Assembly: GCA_900088475.1 (NCBI GenBank)
Contig: FLMG01002953.1
Coordinates: forward strand, 1,919-24,391
Direction of reading: 5' to 3'
Length of the DNA: 22,473 nucleotides
DNA from: Hyphochytrium catenoides
Lineage: Eukaryota > Sar > Hyphochytriomycetes > Hyphochytriales > Hyphochytriaceae
Below, one piece after another: positions 10,281-20,447 of the stretch. Every line of letters starts with the position of its first letter. The first letter of the stretch is position 1. The notes beneath the pieces were generated by a model. It saw only the letters and a program-made list of their open reading frames with translations, was not told the DNA's origin and ran no database searches. Both the position numbers and the translations under genes were made by a program.

Positions 10281-11851
10281 CTTTGTTGACGGGTCAGAAA
10301 CGCTGTCAACGAGGCTCTTAACTCTGCTGCGGATGCTCTTCTAGGTCAAGCGTTGCCTGCTGCAGAATAACAACAACGGTCGTCTTCAACCTGCTAATAA
10401 CTCCTACGTGAGGTAGGAATGGTCGATAGTGACGGCTGCGGCAGTCAGAGTGACCTTCCCTTACTCTATGTGATGAGGAAAAGAAGATAGAAGAAGCATC
10501 GGTTGCAAGGCTCTCGACGACTCTGGCCTACCACCACCGCACTCACTCTCTCTGTCACATACACTACTTGCTGATTCCCTGAGACTGTTCCTCTCACTCG
10601 TCCCTCGGTTGTCAACAATCATCTGTGTATTGAGCTTTCGTCTTCAACCTACAGGTACTTCCGGTTGCTTCGGTACCTTGCCCTCGCTCATTAGTCTCTC
10701 CTTCTACGTTGTCATTACATCCGCTGGTCCTCCTCCTTCTCCGGCCTCCGTATGGACGTAGTAGCGAAGTAGTAGCATGGGCTTCATCATCATACGAAGA
10801 AGGCTGTCTTTCTCCTCTCTGACGACTCGCTTGTCAACCTTCCTTCCTTTCTCTTCCCTACTCCGAGAACAGGAAGACAGCGACCTTCCCTCTCCTCCTC
10901 CTCCTTCCTCCCTCTAAGGCCCCTCTACAGTCACATAACCATCATTTCTTTGAAACGGCCAAACCCGTAGGCTCTGTATCCGGAATAAATACGAGTATCA
11001 TTCCATACAATCTTCCTTGGCGGCATAACATTCAAAATAGTGGCATGTATCAATATCATTATGGGAGCTCTCAGTCCTAAGGATCTTGGATTCTATTCCT
11101 GGTCTGTGGGGGTCTGAGCATCATGAAGGCCCAGCCGCAAAGCTTCCCTCAGAGAGCAGCAGCTACTTCATCTTCCGTGTACACCACCAGTGGGCTGTCC
11201 CCAGCCTCCCGTAGGAAGCTTGCTCATATGCACTGTCGCCGCCTCCTAAAGGTGGTAGTATTGCGTCCTAACCCCATCACCGTTCTCTTTTATAGATTGT
11301 CCAACTCTTCGCATCTGTGTTCCAACTGATCCACATCTCATGTCCTGCGGTTGGCATTGTTACCCACACTGGGGTTGTCAAAAGTTACAGCTGTCTTCTT
11401 TCCGCTAGATAGCGACCATGTCACATGATTTAAGGCAACCAGCCTTTGACCACCAGGTGTCATTAGCGCAAGGGTCAGGCACGAAAGGCAGGCCAAGCCT
11501 TTCGTTCCGTGAGGTATGTACGAAGCTGCTGGGACTAGTCAACCTCTAGTAGTGAAAGCCACCTTTGAAGCCATCTTTTCTGCCTGTGATGTTTGGAGCC
11601 AGTCAAAGTCTTCCCTCCAGTACCAGCAGATTTGTGAAGTTGCTCCGCGGCGGCATCGACATCTCTCTTAGCCGGGAACCATGTCCAAAGGTTTCAGCGA
11701 CTTTATGAAACCCTCCTGGGAGAAGGGGCTTTGCAACCCTACTAGTTGGCCCTAGTTCTGCCAGTCGTCGTGCTCAAATAAATACTTGCTTGAGAGCACC
11801 GACTAAAGAAGTATTGGCGATACCCAGGCAGCCGTCATGGGATGTCTTTCC
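10281..11851. other. Gene-free interval upstream of the LRR gene
   Basis: About 1.57 kb between two minus-strand genes. The part next to the LRR gene (about 10480-10920) is strongly pyrimidine-rich on the plus strand and may be promoter or 5' UTR. The open frame 11123-11329 (+) has no supportable protein features. Nothing else is recognised. Confidence 0.5.
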
Positions 11852-12655
11852 CTATGGGCTGTCATAATCATCATCTTCCTCTAGGAAACTAGGAACAGCA
11901 CCTTCCTTGCCGTCTTCTGTAGTTAATCCTGGAGGAGGTTCCAGAAAGTCGGAACCCAGTTCGGCCAAGAGAGCATCTCGAAGCTGCAATATTGAAGCTT
12001 GAGTTGCATCCTGCGGCGTCTCCCTCCTGTTTCCCGGCCCCTTCTCTCCGTGGCCCTCCTCGAGGTCAATGACTTCCCTAGGGGCTGCCTGTGTCTCCGC
12101 AGCGGACCCCGTAACTGGCTCCTGAAATATGCTCTGGTTTTGAGCGTTGCGCGGAGAAGCTCCCGCTGCTGCACCTGATCCCTGAGCTGGAGTCAGGCCT
12201 GTGTCTAGATCTAGGAGGGTGGACGTCATGCCATCCACTTGGGCAATACCTCCGTGTAAGGGTTCAATATGACTCATAGCATCTAATAGATCCGTTAAGC
12301 CCTCGGTAGGACGCGAAAGAAGAGTCTCTAAGCTTTCCGCAGCCCCTGCAGTCTCTTCCCTTCGCGTAGACTCTGAAGCAACGTCATTCTGTTTTGTCTC
12401 CTCGTGTTGAGAAGTTCCTTTTCTTCGTCGCTCCCAGTTTTGTTTCCGTGCCTGTTCTGCGGCATGGCGTTGCTGAGCCCTTTGCTCCTTGAACTTTTCT
12501 GATCTTAGCCACCGCAGCAGAAGCTCCTCCTGGTTTTGCAAGTCCGCCAACTGCTCTTCGACCTTCCTTTTTAGGGCTTCTAGCGTTTGTGAGGCCTCAA
12601 CCAGCGCCCTAGTGTCGGCAGCGCTTGGCCCATTGACCGGCAACGAGCCTTGCAT
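11852..12655 (-). CDS. Uncharacterised charged protein with coiled coil and SIM-like motif
   Basis: A single open frame of 267 residues with ATG at 12655; an in-frame TGA lies just upstream. Residues 15-85 are helical and charged (LVEASQTLEALKRKVEEQL, then LLRWLRSEKFKEQRAQQR), probably a coiled coil. The rest is Ser, Thr, Glu and Gly-rich and looks disordered. Two features stand out: REVIDLEEGHGE, which fits a SUMO-interacting motif (hydrophobic V-I-x-L followed by acids), and a helical patch near the C-terminus (ILQLRDALLAELGSDFLEPP) followed by an acidic tail, EEDDDYDSP. I recognise no family. The ATG overlaps a plausible splice acceptor, so the N-terminus may instead be spliced from a minus-strand exon around 12717-12886. 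Confidence 0.6.
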   Translation of the reverse strand: MQGSLPVNGPSAADTRALVEASQTLEALKRKVEEQLADLQNQEELLLRWLRSEKFKEQRAQQRHAAEQARKQNWERRRKGTSQHEETKQNDVASESTRREETAGAAESLETLLSRPTEGLTDLLDAMSHIEPLHGGIAQVDGMTSTLLDLDTGLTPAQGSGAAAGASPRNAQNQSIFQEPVTGSAAETQAAPREVIDLEEGHGEKGPGNRRETPQDATQASILQLRDALLAELGSDFLEPPPGLTTEDGKEGAVPSFLEEDDDYDSP

Positions 12656-12761
12656 ATTTAGAAGAATTCATCAAATTAGCGGAAAAGCAAATAACGCAGT
12701 CTGGTATACTAGATACGAAGTATGGGTAGTCGCGAGGCTCGGGTCTTCGCTAACGATAGAA

Positions 12762-12801
12762 AGATTCAGCAGATCTGGAAGAGATTCAGCAGACCTGGAA
12801 G
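12762..12801. repeat. 20-base tandem repeat, two copies
   Basis: Copies at 12762-12781 and 12782-12801 differ by one base (t/c). The period is not a multiple of three. If the stretch is coding on the minus strand, the duplication shifted the reading frame of one copy relative to the other. Confidence 0.85.
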
Positions 12802-13164
12802 TGAAGGAGGGCTTCGAAGCCTCTGATGACTCTTTCGCAGGTGCAGAGCACGGTGTCCTAGGTACTGCTGCAGACGTAGAGACCGCCTTAAATTTTATGA
12901 TGATGATGCCTTCGAGTCAAGCTTTGAGTTCCTCTCCTGGCTTCTTGGAAACCCCTTCTGCACTGGAGAGGAGAATCTCTATAGTGGTTACTGAGGTGGG
13001 GTGGAGTGTGATTATCAACTTTGTAGCTCTTTGATGGGAGAACTATCCCTAGCCGTTACCTGCCCCTCCTGGCTGGTGGGGTTTCTACCCCACACCGCCC
13101 CCAGGTGTGAGCTGGGGAAGGATGTGGGTGTGGTGTGAGAGGGGGCTCCGGATGTAAAGAGAAA

Positions 13165-13327
13165 CCTTCTTGCTCTCTCTCTCTTTCTCTCTCTTTCTCT
13201 CTCTTTCTTTCTCTTTCTCTCGCTCTCCCTCTCTCGCTCTCCCTCTCTCTTACACACTCTCTCGTTCTCTCTCTCGCTCTCTCCTTTCCCTTCTTACTTC
13301 ACCTCTATCTCCCGCACTCTCTCCTTC

Positions 13328-13367
<40 letters not shown>

Positions 13368-13404
13368 CTCTCTCTCTCTCTGCTTTCCACATCTCTCTTC
13401 GCAG
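13165..13404. repeat. Long polypyrimidine (CT)n-rich tract
   Basis: About 240 bases are almost entirely C and T on the plus strand, mostly CTCTCT and CTTTCT units, with scattered single purines. It ends in ttcgcag followed by purine-containing sequence, like an extreme 3' splice site. It lies about 300 bases upstream of the UBE2G-like start codon. Such mirror-symmetric purine/pyrimidine tracts can adopt triplex DNA. Confidence 0.9.
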
Positions 13405-13709
13405 ATAAAGAATGCCGCTAACCAACGCCATCATCGCGACCTGTGCGAGCGAGCTCTCTCGTCAAACGCCTCCCGAAGGTCACAGAAGCTCCGAGTTGAG
13501 TTGACCTTTGCCTGGGTTGACCGAGACTAGTCACTTTCTGCAGAGGACCAGTCACCGTGGAGACTCTGGTGAAGGAAACGCAAAGTTGAGTTCATTTCCA
13601 GAGCTCGCTAGAGGGTCCGAGATCCCCTTCTAGAGCTTGTGGACCAAGTGAAGACCTGACATATTACTCGGATTTCAAGCTCCAGATAGAGCCCATCTAG
13701 ATAGTCACA

Positions 13710-14716
13710 ATGTCAGACTACGCGGCAGAGCTTCTTCGCAGACAGTTGATAGGTAAGAGGGAACTTTGTGGATTGTATATCCTCAAGCTCTGGACCTGAT
13801 GGCATGACCCCGCTGGATAGATCTTAGCAAAAACCCACCTGAGGGCGTATCAGTTGGGCTCACCGAGGAAGACAACATCTTTCATTGGGAGGTTATGCTC
13901 ATTGGCCCACCGGAGACTCTATATGAAGGAGGGTTCTTCAAAGCTAGGCTGAACTTCCCTGCTGATTTCCCGAACCAGCCGCCAAAGATGGTCTTCGCGA
14001 CGCCCATGTGGCATCCAAACGGTAGGTCACTCCTGGTCTTTATCTACCGTGGACTTCATCTCGCTTTTTCTCTGTTAGGTTCAGTTGTTCTCTCACTCAT
14101 GTTGCCTGTCGCTTGCCGTGATCTTTATAATCAATCTTCTCACTCCCGTCTGCCCATCTCCAGTCTACCCCGATGGCACAGTCTGCATCTCCATTCTTCA
14201 CCCGCCAGGAGAGGACAAGTTCAACTCACAGGTACGTTAGGACGTATCCCCTGTGGTCATGACCATACCCTGATATGGTTCTTGCTCTTTCACTGATCAA
14301 TATAGGAGTCGGCGGACGAACGATGGCGCCCCATTCTAGGGGTTGAGGCGATCCTGATCTCAGTGATCTCAATGCTTTCAGACCCTAATGATGATTCGCC
14401 TGCTAACATCGATGCCGCGGTGAGTGCTATCTTAAAATCAATCTTGTTTGAGTACCTCAGCATGTCAGAAGGCTATCGTGCCTGCTGTTGCCTGCCCCTT
14501 CCCTTGCATGAGAGCTCTTTGCAAATAGGGAGACCATTGCAATGAGCCAAGCTCCCTCACGTGGCAAGCAGTCAAAAGTTTTCTATCTGGCAATGGTCGC
14601 TTAGTAGGGTAGACTAATCTCTCCTAATAATTCTTCAGGTCCAGTGGAGGAATGACAAGGAGGGTTTCAAGAAGAAGTGCCGCCAAATCGTAAGACGGTC
14701 CCAGGAAGAGATGTAA
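13710..14716 (+). CDS. UBE2G/UBC7-type ubiquitin-conjugating enzyme E2
   Basis: Exons 13710-13752, 13821-14021, 14164-14231, 14306-14419 and 14639-14716 give 167 residues, close to the 165-170 of this family. The UBC fold is complete: [16 protein letters not shown] at the N-terminus, [19 protein letters not shown], the HPN motif in MWHPNVYPDG, and the catalytic Cys in TVCISIL. After the Cys comes the extended acidic loop typical of UBE2G1, UBE2G2 and CDC34 ([18 protein letters not shown]), then [17 protein letters not shown]. The loop is about one residue longer than I recall for human UBE2G1. UBE2G enzymes build Lys48 chains and serve ER-associated degradation. Sequence features are split between UBE2G1 (LYEGG) and UBE2G2 (NPPEG, YPDG), so I give no paralogue name. 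A possible AATAAA lies at 14901-14906. Confidence 0.93.
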
Positions 14717-15527
14717 GGACTAGAAGGGCCGGCAAAAGAAGCCTCATCAGCGTCCGCTCAACCAATCTTGAGAAATTGGGATTGGGAGAAGAATTCTGGC
14801 AAGGATAGTAGAAGAGAGAGACATACGGTTGAGAGTAAGAAGAGCTTGGAACTGCCTGTCAACTTAGGGTCTAGGACACCTCGTGAAGATGTGGCCTGTA
14901 AATAAAGTTATGAATAAGACGAAAGCCCTCAGACCCGCCAATTCTCTACTCGCTCCTTATCTGTGTCTAGAGATTTTTTGGTCCAAGAACCTCTGCGTAG
15001 CCTAAGCAAGGGAAAATTAGCCACTCTTGGATAACTTTTTCGCGACGCCGTCCCTTAATGACTATACCATTCCTAGAGCTGTCGGCAGTCAGAAGCCAGC
15101 CTAGGATTTAGCTTAGGACCTCTGACAGATCTGGATCATGGATCTGGCAGATGTAGACAATGGACCCGGAAGATCTGGACCATGGATTCTCTTCAAATCA
15201 TCTGGGTCATTCACGTGTGGATTTTTTCGAGCGTTCCGAGAAAGTCTTGGACACAGCCCATGTTTGACCTGAAAGAGCCTTCTTCACTCTTCTACCCTTA
15301 AGCTCTGAAGTTTCCTGCACCTCCTGGCTTTGTTTCAACAGCGATCCCCCAGGTTCAATCATGGGGCATGATCACCATCTGCAGGTTTCAATCCCCTATG
15401 CCTTCGATCCATCTGGTTGGCATATTCGAGACAGCTGCATACCAAAGTACGATCACTGGCGGACTTCAGCCGGTGCTGTCACGTTTCCGCTGGTAGAAGG
15501 GCTAGAAGGGCAAATGCTCTCCTAACT
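14717..15527. other. Convergent intergenic interval
   Basis: It lies between the ends of the UBE2G-like gene (+) and the SFI1-like gene (-). No coding frame is supportable. It contains a degenerate repeat around 15127-15190 and an AATAAA at 14901-14906 on the E2 strand. Confidence 0.55.
15127..15190. repeat. Degenerate direct repeat built on agatctgga
   Basis: Two near-identical 19-20 base units at 15127-15145 and 15171-15190 (agatctgga, then c/t, then catggat) lie 44 bases apart. The spacer contains weaker related copies such as gatctggcag. It looks like a small decayed tandem array in non-coding DNA. Confidence 0.65.
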
Positions 15528-18500
15528 CTATCTGCCTCTCTGTAGATGCAAATTCTTGATCCGAGAAGCAAAAAGCTTGATCTCCGGAAGAGCCCTCTCC
15601 TTGTCCTTAAGATCTTGAAAGACTAGTTCTTCTAGAATCGTTTCACGCCGCCGTAACCGATCCAGGGTGTCTTGACACACTGGTGGGTCACTCTTGGTAA
15701 GACTAGGAAGACACGATAAGTGATACTTAGTATTACTGACAGAAGGGGTAGAATACAGGTAGGCTCGCCATGGGTTAGAAAGAGCATGAGGTGACGGCGA
15801 TGAGTAGTGACTGAAGTAAAGAGCTAGTAAGTCAGGGTAAGAAAGGAACCTGGATTAGAAAGCAAGGCTGGGAAGTGGAAAAAGGATCTGTCACCTGGTG
15901 ATCTGGGTTCTTAAATCCTCTAGCTCAGCTCTGTGCCGTTCCCAGGAAGATCTTTGATCCCTCCAGTACAAAAGTCGTTCCTGCATGTACCTCACCGAGG
16001 GTCTTGCTCCCGCCTCCTCCTCCCTTGTTTCTCCTCGCGCTATGCCACCCACCTCGCGGTGTTCATTTTTGGCTGATGTCTCATGGAATAGACTGTAGGA
16101 GTCGGGCCGTAAAGGGGGTCCACTACACGATACATTAAAGACGCTCGGAAGGGACCAAGGTGATGGCGATGGAGAGACTGAAGTCACTGGGATCCGGTCG
16201 TGCAAGGCCTATACGACTTTATAGTTAGGGGTTCTGACATGAAAGAGTTCTTTCAACGGTATCCATAGATTATCTGGTCTCCTCCTCCTGGCCAAGGCAA
16301 CAACGTGGATACTTCTGTGCAAGACGAGAATGCAGGCAGCACTGAAGGGGTGTACTCTCTTACCTCGGACCGCCTTGTGATGTTCAGAATATCTGTCGGC
16401 ACCCGAGGCTCTTTTCTACTGGGAGCTGCCCTCACAGAATAGGAGAATGACCCTGCCGCATCGTGTTTCGTACTTGGCCAAGCAGCAGAAGGAAGAGGCA
16501 TTGGACGCCTAGATTCCTCCTTCTTGGCCGAGAAGGATGAGGGAGGACGCAGAGGCATTGGCTCTTCCAAAGGTTCTGCCCTTGCTATTGCTCCTAAACC
16601 ACTAAGGCTGGCACTAAATCCGTTTATGTTAAAGCTCCTTTCAGATCGCCTCCTCCTAATAATAGAAAGCCAGTGTTTCGCTATACGGCCCACCCTATCC
16701 CATACTGCCACAGTCTTATAAGCCTGAAGATTTCGGAGGGACTGGGATCGTCGGTCCTGAAGGTCTAATCCAACGCGAAGCCACATCTCTACTCCTCGGC
16801 GCATGTAAAGCCTCCGACGCCAGACCCGTGCCTCCCTGTATATGGCAGGCAAGAACAAGTTTGGAGTGATGAAGGAGACATCATCTTAGTGTTCTACGAA
16901 TAGGATGAGACTGGCAGAAGTGTGTTAAACAAGCGCAGGAAGAGATTTGACTGACGAAAAGGATATGAAAAAAAGCAACAGAGAGATACAAAGGGAGAGG
17001 CTGAGAAGAGAAATATCCTGCATGGAGTCCCGAACCTCATTCTCTCTCTCTCAGCTATTCTTCGATCTCTATAGCGAAGCCAGGAGCTAAATATCCGCCT
17101 TTCCAACGACAGCTTCCACAGCCGGAGAGATCTAACGAACAACTCCTTTCTTTTTTGTCGCGCTTGCAACCTGTCATGTACGGAAATGTCAGTAAGATGA
17201 GAGAGCAACACGAGAGATCATAGCGAGAAAGATAGACGACTGGGCACATTGCAGACGTGATGAGTGTCTGAGGCCTTCAAAGCTAAACTCCTACCAGGCT
17301 AGCCAGCAGTGAAAGGTCCGGCGTTTTGCTTTGCTCGCAAAGCAGGACTCGGCTCGCTGTGCTAATATATGCGCCCATCTTCTCTCTCCTGTATGCAAGA
17401 GGAAAGCTCTAAAGCATTTTCTTAAGATCACGTTCTGAAAGTGCCCCAGCGCAGTGGACCTAGAGGGGTCGATTGAACCAAATGAGAAGGAAATATGTGA
17501 AACAACGAACCGCTTTAGGACCGTGCTTTCTAGAGGTCCCATTGTTGTTTGGTCCTCTGTACCTTGCCAGTCTCGATACCAGCTTGCGCTGAGTGGCATC
17601 ATGCCAGGCACTGAAATGCCTCCTTAAGCTACGCCTGGAAGTTGAATAAGCAGAGTGAGCGTTAGTACGGACAAATTTAGTTTAGAACTGACTAGTTAGG
17701 TACAAAGAGATACCACAGGCCTTCTTAGTGGACAGGACGAACAAGGTGCTGTGAAAGCAGTGAATCGTTACGTAGGCAAGCCTAACTAACGCTCCTCTGA
17801 TAGGGTCGGTTACGTAGAGGCTGAACTAGGTATTGAATATAATACCATTGCAGGTCTTGAACAGCTTTCTGTACTTCCAGCTCCAGCCTCTGCCGCTCTG
17901 TCCGCGCATATTGTAAGAAGTGGTACAGCCGCTTGAAGATCTTTCTCACGACCTGAGAAGCAATCGAGGGAAATGTAAATAACGTTAGTCCAAAGGGCAT
18001 AAGGAAGTCAAGAAAGTCATACATGAAGTAGAGCGATACAATATGCAGACCTATGCTTGACAATCAACTCTAAAGCAGCGGCGGGATTGTCAGATCTATA
18101 ACCACTCGAAACGTTTCATGAGGTTGCTCACTGTACCTTAGCATGATAGAGTCTGATGGCTCTTTCTCCTCTAGAGTGATGCCATCGCCGTCTTGCACTG
18201 TAATATTCCCAGGCACTAATCACCTTGCGCAGTAATTTGGCCTCATAGTAGCGCAAACATTGCCATTCAACAGCCCTTTGACTCCTTTCTCTTTGGTGAT
18301 AGTCGGACCATGTTCGAAAGGCTGACCGCAAGAGAGTTTGGGAAGAATGCAGAAGGGCAAGGGAGAGCATGTGGTTCTTCGTTCTTTTGTGGAAGGTGGT
18401 AGCTCTCCAGCCGGCCACCATACGCCTTTTCAATTTCCGATTGTACCATTGATCAGCCATACTCGCCGTCCTTCGTTTCTCAATCCTGTCAATAACAAAG

Positions 18501-20447
18501 GCTTTCCATTGAGCCCACATTCTGCCCAGAGATTGGGAGACGTAGAACTTGGTCGCCCGGTTCACTATCCACCGGCACCTTATATAGAGGAGCCACTGTG
18601 TGAAGGTTTTGACAAGCATCCTCTGGCGGGAGAAATAGTCAGCCAACGCTGCGTTTTCCTTCTCTCTTTTTGCTCTTCTACACATCTCTCTCCATTTCTT
18701 AAGCATTGAGTACGCCAGGTTCAGCCTTCTAGCCGACAGTAAAGCGTCCTCCGCTTCTCGACATTGCTTGAGCCTAGAGTGGCGCAAAGCCCATTGCTTC
18801 AAAACATGATGAAGGAATGTTCGCTCCGAGTGCTCCCTAAGACGCTTGGCAGGAGGCGGAAGATCTTCACACCCATTCCCTTCGTCTTCAAGTCCACTAG
18901 CGAGTTCTCTATCCACGGTCTCAGCTGGCAACTGTGGCCAAGCATAGTGCACCCATCTAACAGAGATACAGAGCAAATGTGCAGGTTAGTGAAACCGTTC
19001 CACCTTGCCAGGAAAGAGGAAAAGCGGACTTTTGTATAGAGAGATACAGCAGCTGCTGCGGCCGTTTCCTATGCCAGACTTCAATAAGCTTGTCGAATCG
19101 CATTTCCCATCCAGGACTTATAGCTTCCTGATCTTTGTATTGCTCTTCTCTGGGCCCGGTACTGGGTGGGCTCTGACGTGGTTGGCTCTGTCTCTTGAGG
19201 TACCTGCTTCTTGCCGTCTGGCTCTTCCAACTCTAAGAGGGGGACATTGAGAACGGTTAGCTCTAGTTCCGCGTTTTGACCATACCTATCTTCGTAGAAG
19301 AGTTTTCTCTGTCGATATCCTTGGTAATCAAGCCCGTTGTCGCTCTCTTCCCTGTACACTTTATACTGAAGGCTGCTCCTGCTGACCTTTAAAGCATGCC
19401 TCAGAAGAGCGGTACGACCGTGCACTATCCCTTTTTGAAGCCTCTCTTTTCGCCTTTCTGCCGCTCGCAACAGACGTTGCCAGACAGTAAAGACCTTCCT
19501 CTGCAATGTAAAAGACCATTGCCGCAGCGCTAGCCGAATCTTGGTAGCTTCTAGGTGCCATAGAGACCGCCACGTAGCCCAAGCAGAGAAAGTCCTAGCC
19601 AGGGCATGCTGAGGCATCGGGTCAAAGGGCTGTGTAGAGGACTGTCCTAGTGACGCGGAGTATACTGGCAGTTGCACGCCAGAATGGAAGAGTAGAAATC
19701 AATGATAGTGAGAATGTGATGAATCACCTTTTGGTATCTGAGCAGCGCCAATGCATTCTGTCTTTTCTTCCGCCGTCGGTGGTCTAAATAAATACTCCAA
19801 GCATTGAGGGATCTCTTGAGAAGTCGTGCTCGGATCTTGCTACCTATCGTGCGAGATAGCTGTGCAAGGCAAGGTAGATTGGAATAGTGTTAGGTAAAGC
19901 CATTGGCTTGTCCGCGCTCACAATGCCTAAGCCTATGAAGCCTCTCTAGCTCTACTTCGGATAAGCCTACGCCCAACTAAGGAACCCTCTCTTCCGTATC
20001 CTGAACCCATTCATGCGCAGATGGTCTGTGACAGCAGCCCTTCCTCTCCCTTGACGCGCAGAGAACTGCCATGCTTAGCTCTTTCCTCTTCTCTATTACC
20101 GTTCTTAGCCGCTTTTGGCTCCGATTTAACGACCTCCATTGGCGGAGAGCCCTCCGTAACAGGCGGTAGCGGGCATAACTAGTAGCCTTGACGTTCAGCC
20201 GCCATTGCTCCTTGGCGGATAGAGTCAAACTCTTCCACCCAACTAACGCTCGTCTCAGATACTTATAGCGCCAGAACCTTCGAGCCCGTAGGTCAGCCAG
20301 GGCCGACCATGCAAAGCGTTTCCACTGCTTGACCACTTTAGCTGCGATAATTCGTTGCTGCTTGGACCTGCATATGAAGGTGTCAAATCGCTGGGCAGCT
20401 GATGAATGCGTTTGGGACAGGCACCTGAACGGCCGACGGTCTTCCAT
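15528..20447 (-). CDS. SFI1: SFI1-like centrin-binding repeat protein
   Basis: Proposed minus-strand exons: 20100-20447, 19728-19859, 19163-19608, 18137-18956, 17846-17952, 17563-17634, 17295-17459, 17036-17170, 16364-16835, 15895-16208 and 15528-15702, about 1061 residues. The ATG at 20447 begins MEDRRPFRC. The protein is built from SFI1-type repeats, long helices ending in a conserved hydrophobic-x-x-Trp: LLRRALRQW, LLKRSLNAW, SMLKKW, LLRSAFRTW, LLRKVISAW, RRIFSSW. I count 21 anchors in two blocks (7 and 14) split by a polar linker; 18 are Trp and the others Ser, Leu and Phe. SFI1 proteins bind one centrin per repeat and form filaments at centrosomes, spindle poles and basal bodies. The C-terminal tail after about 16680 is Ser/Pro/Arg-rich and ends in a coiled coil (LDRLRRRETILEEL). 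Least certain is the 19163 to 18956 junction, where other donors fit too. Confidence 0.85.

Larger units (their letters stand above)
12656..13709. other. Divergent intergenic interval with possible extra exon and pyrimidine tract
   Basis: It lies between the minus-strand gene ending its 5' side at 12655 and the UBE2G-like start at 13710. It contains a 20-base tandem repeat, an open minus-strand stretch that might be a 5' exon (12717-12886) and a long CT tract; each is described separately. The 300 bases before the E2 start show no obvious open frame of interest. Confidence 0.5.

Noticed and set aside
13135-13530. 131-codon plus-strand frame through the CT tract
   Set aside because: Its Ser-Leu repeats are simply the translation of (CT)n.
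15340-15410. tRNA-like B-box sequence (ggtttcaatcc)
   Set aside because: No T-arm or acceptor stem can be paired around it.
18338-18709. 123-codon plus-strand frame inside the SFI1-like gene
   Set aside because: It is the antisense shadow of a repeat-rich exon whose minus-strand reading has perfect 33-residue periodicity.
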